A program made the translations under genes and the position numbers. Below the pieces are notes generated by a model. The model made no database searches and was not told the origin of the DNA. It was given only the letters and a program-made list of their open reading frames with translations. A stretch of 18,307 bases of DNA. Source: CAYSNP01 sp964432485. Lineage in GTDB: Bacteria > Bacillota > Clostridia > Christensenellales > DTU072. Below, piece after piece: positions 1 to 7,888 of the stretch (positions are counted from its first letter, which is position 1; every line of letters begins with the position of its first letter). Location of the stretch: positions 1 through 18,307 of the forward strand of contig CAYSNP010000035.1 of the NCBI GenBank assembly GCA_964432485.1, read 5' to 3'.

Positions 1-104
1 TGATATTTGCAAGCAAATGAGATTATGAGCGGTGCTCATAATGAGATTTTTTGCCCACAGGCAAAAAGTAAAGGTGGGGCAAGGGAGCAAGGTGCTGTAA
101 GGTT
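1..104. repeat. Modular hairpin repeat, copy 1
   Basis: This stretch is built from the short word TGATATT/TGAGATT (at 1, 18 and 42) alternating with small hairpins. The hairpins are TTTGC-aa-GCAAA, then ATGAGC-ggt-GCTCAT, then TTTTTGCC-caca-GGCAAAAA. The same order of modules and flanking words recurs at 11181-11303, so this is a dispersed intergenic repeat. It lies just downstream of mnmG (minus strand) and could act at the 3' end of that transcript. The family is not one I can name. Its element boundaries are uncertain because the window begins inside it. Confidence 0.7.
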
Positions 105-145
105 ATTTTATTCAAGAAGCAGCACTGGGCTTGGTACTGAATAAA

Positions 146-2008
146 TTACTCTTTTTGGGATTGTTTATGGAGATAGATTATTAATGCGGTAATATCGCAA
201 GGGTTGACGCCGCTAATGCGGGAGGCTTGTGCCAGCGTTAGGGGCTTGATTTTGTCCAGCTTTTGCCTTGCTTCTATACGCAAGCTGTCTATATTCTTGT
301 AGTCCAAAGAGGGGCTTAGCTTTTTATCTTCCATTTTTTGCAGTTCTGCAATTTCTTTTTGTTGTTTTTTAATGTAGCCCTCATACTTAACTTCTACTTC
401 AATTTCAGCAAGCAAACTTATATCGTAATCCGTAAAAAAATTATCCAAATTTCTTAAATCTGTAAAAGTATAATCGTTGCGTTTAAGCAATGTAAAGCCG
501 GTGCAACCCGTTTGGATAAGAGACTTTTCCTTTTCTTTGGCATAAGCATTTATTACTGTAGGTAAATAAATAGTATTCAGCCTAGCCTTGATTTGGGCTT
601 TTTGCTCTTGCTTTTGTAAAAATCGGGCATAGCGTTCAGGACTGACCAGCCCTATCTTATATCCCAGCGGCGTAAGCCGCTCATCCGCATTATCTTGTCT
701 AAGGTATAGCCTATGCTCCGCCCTGCCGGTCATTATACGATACGGTTCATTAGTGCCTTTGGTAACCAAATCATCAATAAGCACACCAATATATGCTTGA
801 CTGCGTTTTAGTATAAACGGGGGTTTTTCGTCAATATAATGTGCCGCATTTATAGCTGCTATCAGCCCTTGTGCCGCCGCTTCTTCATATCCGCTGGTGC
901 CATTGACCTGCCCTGCCATAAACAGCCCTTTAATATGTTTGACTTCTAAGGTGGGCAGCAAGGCAAGAGGGTCTATGCAGTCATATTCTATAGCATAGCC
1001 ATAGCGCATAATTTGCACATTTTCCAATCCGGGGATAGTCCTTATCATTTGTTCTTGCACATCATAAGGCAAGGAGGTAGACAGTCCTTGAACATACATT
1101 TCCTCAGTATCCAAACCTTCGGGTTCTATAAATATTTGATGCCGCTCCTTATCCCTAAAGCGTGTAATCTTATCTTCTATTGAAGGACAATACCTTATCC
1201 CTATGCCGCTTATAGAGCCATTGTACATAGGCGCACGATGCAAGTTGTCAAGGATAATTTTATGAGTTGCGCTATTGGTATAAGTAAGGTAACAAGGTTG
1301 AGAATTGTTGACTTCAAAATCGCTCATATAACTAAACTTTGGGATACCATACTCGCCATATTGGGCAACCATTTTGCTAAAATCTATACTTGAGCGCAAA
1401 ACTCTTGCCGGCGTGCCCGTCTTAAAACGCCTAATTTCCAGCCCTAAGGATTGTAAACTTTTTCTAAGATAACTTGACCTTTTATAACCTGAAGGGCCGC
1501 ATTGTTCTACCCAATCTCCAATAATAATGGTTGCATTTAAATATACACCGGAGGCAACTATAACAGTTGGGGCAAAGTACTTTGCTCCTAAAGAAGTGAC
1601 TATACCTTTTACTTGTCCGCCTTCCACAATTATATCTTTTGCCTCTGCTTCAAGCAATGTGATGCTAGGCATACTTTCTAAGCATTGTTTTTGCAATCTA
1701 TGAAACAAGTCTTTATCTACTTGAGCGCGCAAACTATGCACAGCTGGACCGCTCCCCCTATTGAGCAGTTTTGTTTGGATAGTAGCTTTATCCGCAATTA
1801 GCCCCAGCTGTCCGCCTAAGGCGTCAATTTCTCGTACAAGATGCCCTTTTGCAGTGCCTCCTATATTTGGATTGCATGCCATAGCTGAAATTGCGTTTAG
1901 CGAAAGCGACAATAACAGCACAGATTTATTTAGTTTAGACAATGCGGTTGCCGCTTCTACTCCTGCGTGTCCTGCGCCAATCACAATTGTATCAAAATTG
2001 GTATTCAT
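146..2008 (-). CDS. mnmG: tRNA uridine-5-carboxymethylaminomethyl modification enzyme MnmG (GidA)
   Basis: MnmG is the FAD-dependent partner of MnmE; together they install the (carboxymethyl)aminomethyl group at wobble U34 of several tRNAs in the cytoplasm. The N-terminus carries the dinucleotide-binding motif GAGHAG (residues 11-16), followed by the family signature around ACNPNIGG and KGHLVREIDALGG. The middle holds FKTGTPAR and the C-terminus the usual helical domain with QASRISGVNP. The 620-residue length from the ATG at 2008 fits the family and puts the Rossmann motif at the expected distance, so I chose that start. A TTG at 2047 would add 13 residues; it has an AAGG eight bases upstream, whereas the ATG has no clear ribosome site, so the longer form is possible. 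The usual neighbours mnmE, rsmG and parAB are not next to it here. It is divergent from the repeat-protein gene at 2196. Confidence 0.97.
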   Translation of the reverse strand: MNTNFDTIVIGAGHAGVEAATALSKLNKSVLLLSLSLNAISAMACNPNIGGTAKGHLVREIDALGGQLGLIADKATIQTKLLNRGSGPAVHSLRAQVDKDLFHRLQKQCLESMPSITLLEAEAKDIIVEGGQVKGIVTSLGAKYFAPTVIVASGVYLNATIIIGDWVEQCGPSGYKRSSYLRKSLQSLGLEIRRFKTGTPARVLRSSIDFSKMVAQYGEYGIPKFSYMSDFEVNNSQPCYLTYTNSATHKIILDNLHRAPMYNGSISGIGIRYCPSIEDKITRFRDKERHQIFIEPEGLDTEEMYVQGLSTSLPYDVQEQMIRTIPGLENVQIMRYGYAIEYDCIDPLALLPTLEVKHIKGLFMAGQVNGTSGYEEAAAQGLIAAINAAHYIDEKPPFILKRSQAYIGVLIDDLVTKGTNEPYRIMTGRAEHRLYLRQDNADERLTPLGYKIGLVSPERYARFLQKQEQKAQIKARLNTIYLPTVINAYAKEKEKSLIQTGCTGFTLLKRNDYTFTDLRNLDNFFTDYDISLLAEIEVEVKYEGYIKKQQKEIAELQKMEDKKLSPSLDYKNIDSLRIEARQKLDKIKPLTLAQASRISGVNPCDITALIIYLHKQSQKE

Positions 2009-2112
2009 ATCAGTATCAATTTTACTAAAATTACACTTTCTAGTCAAATACTTAACCTTGTTACATCGTATTTGGAAGTATTTTTAGGTACAAATCGAGC
2101 AAAAAAATATGT

Positions 2113-2140
2113 TTGACAATTGTTATAACTATAGTATAAT
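2113..2140 (+). promoter_or_regulatory. Near-consensus sigma-A promoter for the repeat-protein gene
   Basis: TTGACA at 2113-2118 and TATAAT at 2135-2140 are both perfect hexamers with a 16-bp spacer; a second TATAAT follows directly at 2141-2146. Transcription would start near 2147-2152, giving a leader of about 45 bases before the ATG at 2196. This rules out the earlier ATG at 2109, which lies upstream of the -35 box. Such a strong core promoter suggests high basal expression unless it is repressed. Confidence 0.8.
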
Positions 2141-2195
2141 TATAATACTAATAATTACTTTTCTTTTGGAACTAAATAAAATGGAGATAAGAAAA

Positions 2196-4466
2196 ATGAA
2201 AGGATGCGGTAAAGTTTTAACGCTTTTGATTGGTATAATTCTAGGTGTTGTGCTTACTTTTGGCGGTATAGCATTTGGAGGATATTTGATTTTGACCAAA
2301 GAAGGTATGATAGGCATTATATCAGAACGGGCAGGAGAAAATATGCCCATCGAGTTTACGGATGAGGCTAAGGCAAAGAGCCTCCTTGGCTATGGCAAAG
2401 ACGTTTATGCTGCAATTGCTGATGCTCAAAACTCAATAATGGCCGATATAGAGTTAGCTTTGGGCATTTCTGGTCTTATGGAGAATATTTCGTCGCTAAT
2501 AGGTATTGAACCCGAAGTTTTGCGTGCAATTAGATTTTCTAATTTGAGCGAAGATTTATCAGAGGCTATTACTTTGGGCGGGATTTTTACCGCTTTTGGC
2601 ATTACGCCGCCCGATTTGCCGCTTTTTTCCAGAGAAGATGTGCTAAATATGCCTGCGGTACGTGTGTTTGAGGGTATGGACAATTTTGTGCTTGGCGATT
2701 TTGTTAAGATAGAAACCGAAGGAGAAAATGCATCTAGCCCTATTATGATTAAATTAAAAGATATTCCTATTACTGAGCTAAGCAATAATATGGAACAAAT
2801 TATGAAAGATATTAAGCTAGAGGAAATGACTGTCATTATTACGGAAGAAGAAGCCGCTCAAGATAAAGAAGATTACTTGCAGGAGCACGGTAGCCTAGAA
2901 GGTTATGAGCCTTTGCAACCTTCAAGCCCAATTATGCAAACCTTAAAAAAGAAAGAGGTGCTGCTAGGTGACCTTATGGACAATATGGATGGCATCTTGC
3001 AAGATATCACTATGAAAGAAATGACTGTTATAGTGACGCAAGAGGACCTTGATGCAGATGCGGACGCTTATGAGGCGGAGCATGGCAGTTTAGAAGGTTA
3101 TGAGCCTAGGATAATGTCCAGTCCGTTTATGATTAACTTAAAAGATGTCACGTTGGGCGAGTTAATGAATAATGCCGACGGTATTATTAATGATATGACG
3201 CTTGAGGAACTTATTGAAATAAGTGAGGAAAGTAATGCAGCCCTTATTGCTCTTAGATATACAAAAATTGGCGAGCTTGGCGGACCGGAAGCGGACGCTA
3301 CTATTAAGGGCATTAGAATAGCTGACCTTGTTACAGTTACAGAGGACAGCAGCGAGGTAATGAAATATTTTAGAGATAATGATACTACGCTAAGCGGAAT
3401 AGACGGCGCTATTAAGCAAATGAAAGTTAAGAATATTATAACGATAAGAGAAGACAGCTCCACCTTTATAATATCTCTACAAGATGCGGCTTTGGATACC
3501 TATATTGACGACAATGGTACCCCAGACGACGAATCTGATGATTTTGAAGTATTAGGGATAGAAGATACAATCAAGACTTTGCCGCTGTCAGGTATTATTG
3601 AAATAACAGAGGACTCCTCTCTTATAATGCAATCTTTGGCTGATGCCGGCTTAGAAACTTACACCGATGAAGATGGCGTTGTCCATAAGGGGATTGACGA
3701 TACTGTAAGGACGCTAAAGCTATCGCAAATGGTAAGGATAGTAACTGATGAGGAAGCAGCTCTAGATCCTTCGCTTACACCTTCTAGCAAATTCCTACAA
3801 GCATTAGCAGATTGTCCTTTGGAGAGTTATGAGGACGAGGAAGGCATAACTCATAAAGGTGTAGACGAAAAAATTCAAGAGACAGCATTAGGCGATTTGG
3901 TAGAAGTAGGCACAAGCCATATTTGGGATTATTTGGCTGATAAAACCTTTAGCGAAATTGGCACTGCTATAGACAATATGACCTTAGGCGATGCGGTCCT
4001 TATTATTGAGGCCGAGCCGACAGAGCCCAGCGACCCTGCACGTAGTCATGCCATACTTGTTGCGTTAAAAGGTAGTAAGATAAGCGAAATTGGCACTGAT
4101 TTACCTGAGGCTATAGATGATTGCTTGCTAGCTGATATTATTACTATTGATGACGATAGTCCCGCTATACTTCAAGCTCTTGCTGATAAAAATACAAAAG
4201 TGGGCGGTCTAAGCAATGCAATTTCCAATTTGACAATTGGCGAAATATACCCTGATGATACAGGCTCAGGAGCGTTGTCGTTAATAGAACCCACTACTAA
4301 AATAGACGAGTTGCCTCAAGCTATGACAAATGCTCTTACTACAAAAACCTTAGGGGAGCTTCAAAGTGCAGGGATTATAACCAATGTTGACGAAAGCATT
4401 GAAGACCTTACATTGCAAGATTTAGTAGATTATGCTAGACTGATGATGCAGGGTGGTGGCCATTAA
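2196..4466 (+). CDS. Membrane-anchored acidic repeat protein of unknown function
   Basis: I do not recognise a named family. The ATG at 2196 is chosen because GGAG lies nine bases upstream (2183-2186) and because it puts a basic residue and a hydrophobic segment (about residues 6-33, rich in L, I, V and G) right at the N-terminus. That segment reads as a signal anchor. The rest of the 756-residue chain is strongly acidic and built from repeats: short blocks of the form L-G-[DE]-L-x(10-15)-[LM]-x-[ED]-[ML]-[TV]-x-[IV], commonly followed by an acidic EDSS-like turn and a short helix. Two adjacent 65-residue repeats share HGSLEGYEP (DNA near 2886-2914 and 3081-3109). There is no LPXTG motif, S-layer domain or second membrane segment. 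The design suggests an elongated solenoid outside the membrane, held by the N-terminal anchor; a surface or cell-wall role is inference only. The gene has its own strong promoter and is divergent from mnmG. Confidence 0.85.
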   Translation: MKGCGKVLTLLIGIILGVVLTFGGIAFGGYLILTKEGMIGIISERAGENMPIEFTDEAKAKSLLGYGKDVYAAIADAQNSIMADIELALGISGLMENISSLIGIEPEVLRAIRFSNLSEDLSEAITLGGIFTAFGITPPDLPLFSREDVLNMPAVRVFEGMDNFVLGDFVKIETEGENASSPIMIKLKDIPITELSNNMEQIMKDIKLEEMTVIITEEEAAQDKEDYLQEHGSLEGYEPLQPSSPIMQTLKKKEVLLGDLMDNMDGILQDITMKEMTVIVTQEDLDADADAYEAEHGSLEGYEPRIMSSPFMINLKDVTLGELMNNADGIINDMTLEELIEISEESNAALIALRYTKIGELGGPEADATIKGIRIADLVTVTEDSSEVMKYFRDNDTTLSGIDGAIKQMKVKNIITIREDSSTFIISLQDAALDTYIDDNGTPDDESDDFEVLGIEDTIKTLPLSGIIEITEDSSLIMQSLADAGLETYTDEDGVVHKGIDDTVRTLKLSQMVRIVTDEEAALDPSLTPSSKFLQALADCPLESYEDEEGITHKGVDEKIQETALGDLVEVGTSHIWDYLADKTFSEIGTAIDNMTLGDAVLIIEAEPTEPSDPARSHAILVALKGSKISEIGTDLPEAIDDCLLADIITIDDDSPAILQALADKNTKVGGLSNAISNLTIGEIYPDDTGSGALSLIEPTTKIDELPQAMTNALTTKTLGELQSAGIITNVDESIEDLTLQDLVDYARLMMQGGGH
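2755..3175 (+). repeat. Adjacent 65-residue coding repeats inside the repeat protein
   Basis: Two neighbouring units read LSNNMEQIMKDIKLEEMTVI...HGSLEGYEP and LMDNMDGILQDITMKEMTVI...HGSLEGYEP, and a third partial unit starts LMNNADGIINDMTLEEL. The matching GAAGGTTATGAGCCT words begin at 2898 and 3093, a period of 195 bp. This is a recent intragenic duplication, clearer than the older, shorter repeats that make up the rest of the protein. Confidence 0.8.
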
Positions 4467-4612
4467 AGAGCCATCAAGACCAAGTACAACTATTTGTAAC
4501 ATAGCTACAAATTGTGTCTTTAGGCGATTTAAGCTCAAAAACGGCTACAAAAACAAAGGTGAGTTTTTATAAAAATTTAAGTTTGATAGCTGGTATGCAT
4601 TAAAAAAGCCAA

Positions 4613-4628
4613 TGTTCCACGTGGAACA
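4613..4628. promoter_or_regulatory. parS: parS site 1 (ParB/Spo0J binding)
   Basis: TGTTCCACGTGGAACA is a perfect 16-bp palindrome and matches the conserved bacterial parS consensus TGTTNCACGTGAAACA at all but one position, where the substitution makes it symmetrical. ParB clamps load at parS and spread sideways, recruiting SMC and organising the origin region. It is 147 bp past the repeat-protein stop. Confidence 0.85.
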
Positions 4629-4817
4629 AATATGGATATTTAATTATTATGTTAAGGCCTTCCTTAATAACAATAATCGTCAAAAGTGGGCATTATTTGC
4701 ATAATTTCAAAAAAAATAGCAAAGAGCAGCATTATTTATCTACCTAAAGAACTGTTTTAAAAGTTGCTTAAATAAGCCAAATTTTTTCACAACGAAAATA
4801 TTCGGCATATTTCTATA

Positions 4818-4833
4818 TGTTCCACGTGAAACA
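4818..4833. promoter_or_regulatory. parS: parS site 2 (exact consensus)
   Basis: TGTTCCACGTGAAACA is identical to the consensus parS known from Bacillus subtilis and conserved across most bacterial phyla. It lies 205 bp from site 1. A chance exact match of 16 bases in an 18-kb window is very unlikely, so this is the firmest of the three sites. Confidence 0.92.
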
Positions 4834-4990
4834 TATTTAGATATTTGGCTACAAAAGAAGTGACAACAATAGTCCAAAATCCCTTGCCTATATATCATAT
4901 AATTTAGTTCCCTAAAGGCATTATGCCAAGCGAAAACAATCTACAATGTCAGTCGTCGGTAAAGACCTATAGGTCGTCTTTGCGAGGTAC

Positions 4991-5014
4991 GAAGCAATCC
5001 AGGCTTACGGTAGC
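4991..5014. repeat. Dispersed intergenic repeat fragment
   Basis: GAAGCAATCCAGGCTTACGG plus TAGC matches AAAGCAATCCAGGGCTTACGG-TAGC at 11144-11167 with one extra G and one substitution. Both belong to the GCAATCCAG / CTGGATTGC family that is abundant at 11300-11525. A hairpin-like stretch (AAGACC, TATA, GGTC) sits just upstream at about 4965-4980. Confidence 0.6.
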
Positions 5015-5583
5015 CAGCTCAACCCTTAAATATAAGTTAGTACTTCAATATAATGTCGCCCATTAGGCGGTACACAATGCATTGCTTAGCAATATATTTA
5101 TAAAATAGTACGTAATTTCAATAAATCTTTAATGCCAAACATTTTAACTTGTTTCCGATATCTCTTTGGCTATGCAAATTAGGTCGAGGTGTGTTCCTGT
5201 CAATGTTCTGCTCCTTGTTTTATCCAAACTAAAAACATAATAATGGCATACTAAGCAATTCACATACTTTTTTCACTTTTCATGAGGGTATTAACAAATA
5301 TATCCAAAATTTTATCCATTATTAATGCAACGCCATCGCCTTATAGCAAGGCAATGTGCATAATTCAAGCTTGTAAGCAGCTGCAATAATAAATGAACGA
5401 AAAAATCAAGTTATTACGAAAAGCATTATTAGGCTATGTAGTATCTGCTTCTACCTTATTTAAGAAGAATAATCTTTAGACAATGAGATTTAACGAGTTG
5501 GATTGCTAGGATAGGCCTGCTCTTATATAAACAAGCAAATAAATAACGATTATTTAGCCAAATATTTTGAAATCTGTAGCCAA

Positions 5584-5630
5584 GTTACAAAATTTGTGTC
5601 AACGTTACAGAATTCTGTAACAGTGTTACA
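5584..5630. promoter_or_regulatory. GTTACA array with an 18-bp perfect palindrome
   Basis: GTTACA occurs at 5584, 5604 and 5625, that is 20 and 21 bp apart, about two helical turns. The middle copy is half of GTTACAGAATTCTGTAAC (5604-5621), a perfect 18-bp palindrome. The arrangement looks like a cooperative operator for a dimeric regulator. The nearest gene end is the 3' end of the GH31-like gene (5704), so there is no obvious promoter for it to control; the parS-like site at 5646 is 16 bp further on. I do not recognise the binding protein. Confidence 0.5.
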
Positions 5631-5645
5631 AAAATAAATATAATT

Positions 5646-5661
5646 TGTTCAACGTGAAACA
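5646..5661. promoter_or_regulatory. parS: parS-like site 3 (one mismatch)
   Basis: TGTTCAACGTGAAACA differs from the consensus parS only at position 6 (A for C), which breaks the central CACGTG on one side. Single-mismatch sites are usually bound more weakly by ParB. Its place in the same spacer as two good sites makes a real, lower-affinity site likely. Confidence 0.65.
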
Positions 5662-5703
5662 AATTGAGTAAAAGACGAAATTAGATTGTTTAATATTGAT
5701 ATG

Positions 5704-7515
5704 TTAAATTAAAAGAGTTTCCCAATTGGCGTTCTTTTTGTAGCGAATCTTGAATCTCTCGTTTTCAGTATAAACTTGCAAGTGTTCGGCAAAATAGACA
5801 GCCTGGCTGGTTTCCTCTTGTGTTTCTGTAAACAACCACGAAGGAGCTATTGCAGGCAATCCTTTTGCAATAAGTTCCAACTGGTTGTTGATAAGCGGCA
5901 AAAGCATTTCTCTTTTCTTCATTAAGGCAAAAATAAAGTGTTTGTTTTTTAGAATTAGCTTATTAGTATTATCGCTAAAAAGCATTATAGGCGAAAGGAT
6001 ACCAAGTTTAGTCCATTCTTTAAATAGCGGCACGCTTAAATATTTGATAATGCCATTGTTTGCGCCACCAATTTCTGTTAAAACAAGCCCTGCGCCTGAT
6101 AATGCAAGTGAAGCCATAGAAGGTAGCACGCTATGCAACCCAAATGCGGTAGAGTTGTTGGGTAGCTTTGCTTCTGTTAAAGCAATGCCATATTGACTCG
6201 TTTCTGCACATACTCCTCTAAAGAGCAATATTTTTTCCTGTTGCTCGCTTGCCGCTTCCCAAACTGTCTTTTGAAAGAGCTTTAGCCATATTGTTCTAAG
6301 CTGCTTGACATCTTCACCTTTATAATCAGCGTCTAAAGGCAAAGGATATTCACATTCTGCACAAAACCCTATTACTTTTTTATATTTAAGAGCGGCGACA
6401 AGTTTTTCTTTGTAATATTTAATGGCTAAAGGCTTGGTCAAGTCAATAAACGCTTGATCTTTTCCTTCTATCCGTTGAACATAAATATCGCCATTTAAAC
6501 TTTTTATTAATAAATCTTGGTTAGAATAATGTTGAAAATCTTTATTTCCTACAATTGCATAAGGAAAAGTTCGCAAAATTAAACGATGTCCATATCTGGT
6601 TGCAATTGTTTCAAGAGCTTTTATTTGCTCAGGTTGCCAATCAATATCTTTTATTAAGGTTGCAGTTGCAGGGATTTTTTCATTATTTAGCACTTTTAGC
6701 GTTTTTTCTAGCTTATTTATCCTTTCTGTGATTATAAAACCTTGTTGCAACCGCTCAGGAATGCTTTGCTTATTTGAATAAATGCTCGAAAGAGTATTAT
6801 ATACACCTTGAATATCGTCTGAAAAATAGAATTCTAATTGTTTTGGGGCTTTTGGGGCAAGGATATGATAGAAATTCTCTTCAAATATTGCTTGAAATAG
6901 TGGCTCGTTTACTTTAATAAAGTATTGATTTGATGAGATTATTGAATCAATTACCGATAAATAGCTGCTTGTCTTCTTATTCTTGCTTATGTAATCCTTT
7001 ACAATAGTACTAAAATTATGACCTACATCCCCTAAAGGGTAACAATTTATGCAATTATTTAATAAATTATATGATTTGCTTTCGCCAAGGCCAATTAATT
7101 TCTCATCTTTTGACCTTTTAAAGGATAGCTTTATTTTCTCAAAACTATAATTGCTGTTTGCAGAGATAACTAATTTGCTTTCAAGCTGTGTCAATTCTAT
7201 TTGTACATTGTATCCTTTAGCAAAAAAATCAATTTTATAGCCATTTTCTATCTCTTGCAAGGAAAAATCAACAAGTTTAATTGTTTTTCTCTGATTATCT
7301 TCTAAAACAGCAGTTTTTCCTTTTTGTTTTACATCAAAACTCCCACGATATAGGGTGATAAAAGGAGTTCTTGGGTTATGCATAATAATCTGCCTATCCC
7401 CAAAGGAGACAAACAGGCTTTTGCCGGCTTTACTAGCGGTAAGCTCCTTAAACTTTTTCTCTTGCTTATCGGCCTTACCATTTTTCTTGTTTCTAAATCT
7501 ATTTATTACTCCCAT
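5704..7515 (-). CDS. Glycoside hydrolase family 31-like protein, probably lacking GH31 catalysis
   Basis: The 603-residue protein has the GH31 plan: a basic N-terminal tail (residues 6-30), a beta-sandwich region ending in LIGLGE, a linker with FYFSDDIQGVYNTL, then the (beta/alpha)8 part. From about residue 433 it runs R-G..., QYG, GLHSVLPSMASLALSGAGL and TEIGG, which parallels the sulfoquinovosidase/alpha-glucosidase GH31 stretch that reads SGxGLxxxDIGG. The key residues differ. Where GH31 enzymes have the nucleophile in ADFGEYLP, this protein has AECEYPLP (386-393), so D becomes E. Where they have the acid/base D in WAGDQ, it has TEAKL (447-451). The protein is therefore probably a non-catalytic or re-purposed homologue; no signal peptide is seen, so it is likely cytoplasmic. 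The start at 7515 is supported by AAAGG seven bases upstream and an extended -10 promoter. It stands alone, divergent from the DUF2779 gene. Confidence 0.75.
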   Translation of the reverse strand: MGVINRFRNKKNGKADKQEKKFKELTASKAGKSLFVSFGDRQIIMHNPRTPFITLYRGSFDVKQKGKTAVLEDNQRKTIKLVDFSLQEIENGYKIDFFAKGYNVQIELTQLESKLVISANSNYSFEKIKLSFKRSKDEKLIGLGESKSYNLLNNCINCYPLGDVGHNFSTIVKDYISKNKKTSSYLSVIDSIISSNQYFIKVNEPLFQAIFEENFYHILAPKAPKQLEFYFSDDIQGVYNTLSSIYSNKQSIPERLQQGFIITERINKLEKTLKVLNNEKIPATATLIKDIDWQPEQIKALETIATRYGHRLILRTFPYAIVGNKDFQHYSNQDLLIKSLNGDIYVQRIEGKDQAFIDLTKPLAIKYYKEKLVAALKYKKVIGFCAECEYPLPLDADYKGEDVKQLRTIWLKLFQKTVWEAASEQQEKILLFRGVCAETSQYGIALTEAKLPNNSTAFGLHSVLPSMASLALSGAGLVLTEIGGANNGIIKYLSVPLFKEWTKLGILSPIMLFSDNTNKLILKNKHFIFALMKKREMLLPLINNQLELIAKGLPAIAPSWLFTETQEETSQAVYFAEHLQVYTENERFKIRYKKNANWETLLI

Positions 7516-7538
7516 TTCTCTACCTTTTATCTCAAAAT

Positions 7539-7567
7539 ATTATATCATAATTGCAAGAATAGAACAA
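7539..7567 (-). promoter_or_regulatory. Promoter of the GH31-like gene
   Basis: On the minus strand TATAAT (7544-7539) is preceded by TG one base upstream, giving the extended -10 form TGATATAAT. A weak -35 TTGTTC (7567-7562) lies 17 bp further up. The predicted transcript starts near 7532, about 17 bases before the ATG. Confidence 0.6.
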
Positions 7568-7845
7568 GCTATCATTTTCTTTTAATTATTTCATAGCATT
7601 AAAACATAAAGGTGCTCTAGGTTTCTATTATTTTTTGTTTTTTTATATTCCCCCATCCTATTAGCTAGAGTAAGGCATTATACTAAAACGTAGATAATAA
7701 GAATAAGTGTTTGCAAATATCAGTCTTATACCTAAAAGTAAGCAAAAAGATGTCCTATTTTTAGGACATAGTAAAATCGCAACGGACAAGAAGGGCCTAA
7801 AACAGCCTGTTTCACAACAGTTTCACTATTTTGCAAAAAGGTGTA
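7568..7845. other. Divergent intergenic region with a short hairpin
   Basis: No gene is seen. The main structure is TGTCCTA-TTTT-TAGGACA (7751-7768), a perfect 7-bp inverted repeat. In the minus direction it is followed by TCTTTTTG, so it could end stray minus-strand transcription, but no gene would need it; it could equally be an operator for the downstream DUF2779 gene. Confidence 0.4.
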
Positions 7846-7854
7846 TGTTATAAT
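7846..7854 (+). promoter_or_regulatory. Extended -10 promoter of the DUF2779 gene
   Basis: TGTTATAAT is an exact extended -10 element. No good -35 box is seen at 17 bp, which extended -10 promoters tolerate. Transcription would start near 7861, 28 bases before the ATG at 7889, so the GTG at 7841 cannot be the translation start. Confidence 0.6.
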
Positions 7855-7888
7855 AATAAAAGAAATTTATTACAAAGGAAGAAAGGTT

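Larger units (their letters stand above)
4467..5703. other. 1.2-kb gene-free spacer carrying parS-like sites
   Basis: No reading frame on either strand here looks coding. The spacer is A+T rich and holds three parS-like palindromes (4613, 4818, 5646), a GTTACA array with an 18-bp palindrome (5584-5630), and a small inverted repeat TTTGTA-7-TACAAA at 4493-4511. It also has a TTAAGG-CCTT-CCTTAA hairpin at 4652-4667, a GCCTT-ATAGC-AAGGC hairpin near 5337-5351, and one exact DnaA-box match TGTGCATAA at 5355-5363. A short stretch at 4991-5014 is shared with the intergenic repeat at 11144-11167. The single DnaA box is too little to call an origin. Confidence 0.7.

Noticed and set aside
2109..2195. 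Longer start for the repeat protein at 2109 or 2181
   Set aside because: The 2109 ATG precedes the -35 box of the promoter; the 2181 ATG overlaps the GGAG that serves the ATG at 2196.
4467..5703. Chromosome origin (oriC) in the parS spacer
   Set aside because: Only one exact DnaA-box match (5355-5363) was found, with no box cluster, no clear unwinding element and no dnaA gene.
7751..7768. Intrinsic terminator
   Set aside because: The 7-bp stem has few G-C pairs and no gene on the minus strand ends before it; kept only as a hairpin note.
7808..7815. Fourth parS site
   Set aside because: TGTTTCAC is only a half-site; the second half reads AACAGTTT instead of GTGGAACA.
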